DNA from: Mercenaria mercenaria
Taxonomy: Eukaryota; Mollusca; Bivalvia; Venerida; Veneridae
NCBI RefSeq assembly: GCF_021730395.1
Contig: NC_069366.1
Coordinates: 69,941,001 to 70,005,000, forward strand
Reading direction: 5' to 3'
Length of the DNA: 64,000 bases
The notes beneath the pieces were generated by a model that worked only from the letters and a program-made list of their open reading frames with translations, had not been told where the DNA came from and searched no databases. Numbering within the stretch: the first letter of the stretch is position 1; each line of letters opens with the position of its first letter. Below are positions 59,730-64,000 of this stretch, in pieces. The position numbers and the translations under genes were made by a program.

Positions 59730-60780
59730 TAAGACTGTTTAAGGGTGTTAATGTGGTAAATGTCATCAGATTGAAACAGAATGGTATAGAATAGATCAAA
59801 GAAGGCAATGTTAATGTAGTTTCTGTCAAATTTTAAAGTTCTAATTATTCACGGTTTTATTTTGTTGTTGTTGGCAATTTGAAATTAAATTTTGATTTCA
59901 TTAACACCTTTGACAAGTCCTTTCCTTGTTAAATTATATCGATGACCTATGATTATTCGTATCTATTTCAGATAACATTTGATGGATCTTGGAATAATGG
60001 CTGGCTGTTAATGTTCTAAATGTAATATTTGTTCATCTGCTTGAAACATTTAAGTAATTACTCAGCTGTGAATTGTCCAATGTCAAGAACACTGGTTCTG
60101 TGGTCTAAGCTGATAACGCATGCGCCAGTAGCTCCCTATTATATCTACAAACAAATGTTCAAGATCAACTGAGCATGCAAAAATGATTAATCTAAAATTG
60201 AACTTTTTCTACAGTAATAGTAATAGGATATGTTTCATTCACAGATTGTTATTTTGACTAATGCACAAAACTAGCAATCTCTAGGAAGTACACAATCCAC
60301 TCACCGGGCAATAAAGATATTTCCCATTAACGTTAACTGCACGTACACTGAATTAGAAAATCAGAATTAGTACGGAACTGAGAAACGTGTACTGCAAAAA
60401 CTGTAGTTACCTAGCATGACTATGCAAGATTGTTGCAAAATCGAAAAGATAAGTACGTTTTTTTTTCACAAGTTCCATAGAATGAAACAACACGAAACAC
60501 GAAAGTATCAAATTTAGATATCGCAATGTCACATTTTGCTGAAAAACGTGATAGCAGCACAAAAAGTATTTCTTAATACTGTTGGTCTTGTAAAAGTAAA
60601 CGAGAAAGACACATGCAGTTTAAAGTCAAAACACTTTTAATGTTCTCGTTGCTTGAAACATAAATTATGGCTATCAAAGTAAACAACAGAATATGCTACC
60701 TGGTAATAAAACAGTCACATTATGTACTTACTTATTAGTGTAATGTCACATAAATATTTTAGAATTCGGGAGTTATCTAA
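59730..60780. other. Non-coding stretch
   Basis: AT-rich, with no gene or repeat family recognised. Confidence 0.4.
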
Positions 60781-60784
60781 AACA

Positions 60785-60925
60785 TATCGAACTGTAATCA
60801 GATACTTTTTCATCTGAACTGACACTATCGCCTACGGAAATATCGACTCGGATGTTAACAAAAGGCAACAGTAGTTTACAACATAATATCACCAGTAAAG
60901 TTAGTATTAAAGATGTTTTAGTCAA
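60785..60925 (+). repeat. Dispersed repeat, family L, uninterrupted copy
   Basis: AACTGTAATCAGATACTTTT, TGAACTGACACTATCGCCTA and ATCACCAGTAAAGTTAGTAT correspond to the LINE-split copy flanking 38159-38832. Confidence 0.55.
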
Positions 60926-60929
60926 TTAT

Positions 60930-61780
60930 TTCTAGCGGACAGATTTTTCTTTCGTTTTGCATATTAAGATATTGATGTACCAGAAGTTAAAATAGAAAAG
61001 GAAAACAACCCGTGCTTTTGTTCAAGAATAAAAGTTTATTGGTACTGTGTCTTTAGTGTCATAATAAAATAAGTGCATATAGCTATGTACTTAAAATATT
61101 ATGATGCATGTTATTGTTTTTACATAACAAGTAATGAAACAAATATAACCATGCATATCAAAGCAACATATAGATAAATCAACTCGGACAAAATGCTCTT
61201 GAGTAATGTCAAAAATATCTGAAACTATAAAAAAAAAAACGAAGAAAGTCTTGCATATGTTAAAACATCTGATTTCGTTCCATTTTCTTATATGAATATT
61301 TGTAGCATTTGTGATAGCATCCCATCACAAAAAATTACACAAAAAATATACTTTTAAAAATGCCCTTATTTTTTGCAACATCTAGACTTAACTGTTAACA
61401 AGAAATGTCTTTAAAAAGACAAACGGCGTAGAGGTAATAATGTTTGGCGCATGAAAAATTCAGAATTAAACAGAATGTACAGACAGAAAATATTTGGATA
61501 TGCATTATACGAACATATTATTCATTTGCAAATATTCCAACAAAGCAGCAAATCTAAATGATCAAGAGGTATCCTTTCAGTGATAGAAGGTCAAAATGAT
61601 TTGATGTCCTGGGCCCAGTTGTTCTAATCTTTAACCGACTGTTAAACTATCCGCCTGTTAAATTTTGATTCAAAATATCAATCTTGGTGGGAAACACTTG
61701 CATGATGTTTTGCTTTTACTGCAAAGACATTTTACTGTTCATTGTCCTTAACTCATACATTTGTTTCTCTAATTCTTCTT
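60930..61780. other. Non-coding stretch before the pogo element
   Basis: AT-rich; nothing recognised. Confidence 0.4.
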
Positions 61781-61783
61781 AAA

Positions 61784-63952
61784 TGTCATAATATACTCGA
61801 CATCACTAATCTCGCGTTATCACTAATCTCGCGGTATTGAGTTGCGCCACCTAGCCGGTGTTTACATTCTGTCAAAGTTGACCCAGATTTTTTGTTTCGC
61901 AAGAAAATCGATAGTTACACAGATATGAATGGAATCTTGGTGAGTTACATAATAATTTAACCTAAAAAGATGTTTTCTGTCAAAACATTACAAAAGTTCA
62001 TGATATGAAATGGTCAAGGCATAGCTCGTTTTTTTTTCTTACAGAAGCTTAAAGTTGGTAGACAGAAGCCATACGACAGGGACAATTTAAAAAGGGCTTA
62101 TCAAGCTACATTATCTGGTGTTTCTGTATATCATGCCTCCAGGGTTTATTAGGTGCCTGAGTCCACACTGAGAGACAGAACTAGGAATAATGTATCAGTA
62201 GATTGTACACTTGGTGCAGCAAGATTATTTTCTGATGCTGAAGAGAAAATGTTATTGGACCATATAGTGCATATGTCCAAGACAGGTTATGGATACTGCA
62301 TAACTGATTTGCAGAATGTAGCAGCAGATTATGCTCGTTCAATTGGGAAGTCAGTAAGGACAAAGGCAGGCCTGAGTCAAGGATGGGTGTACTCTTTTCT
62401 GTCACGATGGGATGAGCTTAAAGTCGTAAAGCCACAAAAACTATCCCTTAAAAGGGCTAAAGCTGCATCTGATGAAACAATACAAGCATACTTCTCAGAA
62501 TTAGAGACTATTCTTCTTGACAATGATCTAATGAATTCTCCGGAGAGAATTTACAATGTCGATGAATCGGGGTTCTCCACAGAGCACACACCCCTAGACT
62601 TATTTGTGGTACAGATATAAAACCGCAGTCTATCACCTCTGAACGGTCAAAGACTGTGACAGTTATAGGTGCTGCCAATGCGGTCGGCAACCATGTGCCG
62701 CCATTTTACATATTTCCGGGTAAGAGGTGGTATGATAGTCTGTTACAGGGTGCTGCTCTTGGATCTGATGCAGGAATGTCCGAGAGTGGATTTGTAAACA
62801 GGGAGTTATTTGAAACTTACCTCACTGGACACTTTGCAAAACATGTAGGACTCTCTAGGGGTAAGGCCTAAAACTCTCATGTTGTATGATGGGCACAAGT
62901 CCCATTTTTCACTTACACTAACAAACTGGGCAAAAGATCACAATGTATTATTATTTGTGCTACCCCCTCATTCGAGCCACATCACACAACCTCTTGATGT
63001 AGGCATATTTGGGCCAATCTTACTATTACCGTGAATGCAAGTGGTATATGCACTCAAACCCAGGGGTAAATATTACTAGGTATGAGGTTGCTCAGCTAAC
63101 TGCAAAGCCCTATGCACGAGCTTTCTCTCCTGAGAATATTACCAGTGCCTTTAGCAAAGCAGGCATATATCCATTCTGCAGACAGATTATTACACCAGCC
63201 CAGACAGCGCCTGCAACCATATACCCTGTTGCAGAAGACCCAACTTGTCTCCGAGACAAGCATGAAATGGTAAATACACCTAAACAAAACCCTGTTGCTC
63301 AAAACTCAAAAGAAAAAAGTAATACTCATACAATACAGGAAGTAAATCTTGACCTAGCAGACAATTCCTAGCAAGCAGAACAATTAACAAAGCAGTCCAA
63401 AGACCTTAAAAGAAATTTCTCCACCTTTCAAAGTTCAGGGCAAAAGAAAGCCACCCCTAGTAAAAAATTTCAGCTTTCCCCAAAACCATCCACCTCTGGT
63501 ACTTCAGGAAAAACAAGTGGTCCAATTAACTTTGACACTGCAGCGTCCTCAAGTGATGAGTCAGAGGATGAGGAACCGTGTTGTGTATGTGGGAAAACTT
63601 TCCCACCACAGTTAAGGGGTTATCCTGGCGTAATTATTTTGAAATGGGACCAATGTGATCATTGTGGACACTGGGTTCATTTGACTCACTGCAGTGAGGT
63701 GAGAGTGCTAAGAAGGAGTAGCACATTCTATTGTAAAAATTGTACTGAAGAGTAATTTGTTATCAGGAACGAACTATAAATGCTTGTTATTTGCTGTTAT
63801 AAAACTGTTATTTCATTTTACATTGTTTGACAAAGTGAACATACAATAATGCAGCTTTTGCACCAGAAAATTTATCATACTGTAACCTTCCTTAAAAAAT
63901 ATTGAATTGTAAACCAGTCTACCGCGAGTTTAATGATGACGTAATATTGACA
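61784..63952 (+). mobile_element. pogo/Tigger-class DNA transposon, decayed
   Basis: A 2.2-kb element bounded by imperfect TIRs. The left end TGTCATAATATACTCGACAT, then CACTAATCTCGCG, aligns with the reverse complement of the right end, TGTCAATATTACGTCATCAT, then TAAACTCGCG. The left side repeats the CACTAATCTCGCG phrase. The exact outer base and the TA target duplication could not be fixed. One transposase gene fills the interior. Confidence 0.8.
61925..63755 (+). pseudogene. pogo/Tigger-like transposase with C-terminal PHD finger
   Basis: Exon 1 is tiny (61925-61939, MNGIL). An intron at 61940-62044 (GTGAGT...TTACAG) joins in frame to KLKVGRQKPYDRDNLKRAYQ. Domains in order: psq-type helix-turn-helix (to about 62180), CENP-B-type DNA-binding domain (about 62210-62450), and the DDE_1 catalytic core with its three acidic motifs YNVDESGF, LYDGHKSH and HITQPLDVG. 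A Ser-rich acidic linker (SSSDESEDEE) follows, then a PHD-like C4HC3 finger (63579-63746: CVC, CDHCGHWVH, CKNC). The gene is dead: in-frame stops at 62150-62152 (where glycine is usual) and 63369-63371, and frameshifts near 62590, 62865 and 63017. No host takeover is suggested. Family assignment is firm. Confidence 0.88.
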
Positions 63953-64000
63953 AGGATGGTGGCACACTGTATATTTGTTGACATATATAAAATTGTTTTA

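Overview
This window is animal nuclear DNA and most resembles a bivalve mollusc genome. It is AT-rich and gene-poor, with spliced or single-exon genes set in dense repeats. Several repeat families (a tRNA-derived SINE, CR1-like LINE tails, degenerate tandem blocks, palindromic MITEs) are ones I associate with bivalves. The species cannot be fixed from sequence alone.

Only three host coding units can be supported, all on the minus strand. Two are tandem single-exon serine beta-lactamase-like genes (9027-7729 and 15557-14262), about 83% identical in protein by my own count. The third is one exon (21061-20396) of an RGK/Ras-like small GTPase. It carries the N-terminal tail and the P-loop and ends at a clean splice donor. 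Its other exons were not recognised in the window.

The rest is mostly mobile-element sequence. From left to right: a satellite of hairpin-forming units (2.5-3.3 kb); a 1.4-kb element with terminal inverted repeats (TIRs) wrapped around trinucleotide repeats (5.2-6.6 kb); a TTAA-bounded element with a tRNA-like core (7.2-7.6 kb); a 1.3-kb TIR element with 'acttcag' minisatellites (10.3-11.6 kb); a SINE with target duplications (12.6-12.8 kb); palindromic MITEs (17.2, 19.3, 23.2 kb); a 24-bp minisatellite (24.4-24.8 kb); and a 2.0-kb foldback palindrome (25.9-27.9 kb). Three 5'-truncated LINE tails follow (29.9, 38.2 and 47.8 kb). Three copies of a roughly 1.03-1.06 kb TTAA-bounded element lie at 32.2, 36.8 (inverted) and 45.1 kb. 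A second SINE lies at 48.7 kb.

A complete-length BEL/Pao LTR retrotransposon fossil occupies 49807-56909. It has two 538-bp LTRs that appear to differ at one base and a 5-bp target duplication, so the insertion is recent although its coding region is broken. At the right edge (about 61784-63952) is a decayed pogo/Tigger-class DNA transposon. Its transposase had a short first exon and ends in a PHD-like zinc finger.

I found no CRISPR array, rRNA gene, convincing functional tRNA gene or new gene system. The most unusual structures are the 2-kb foldback element, the related hairpin satellite near the left end, and the two elements that carry tRNA-like modules between inverted repeats. All percentages and alignments were done by eye.
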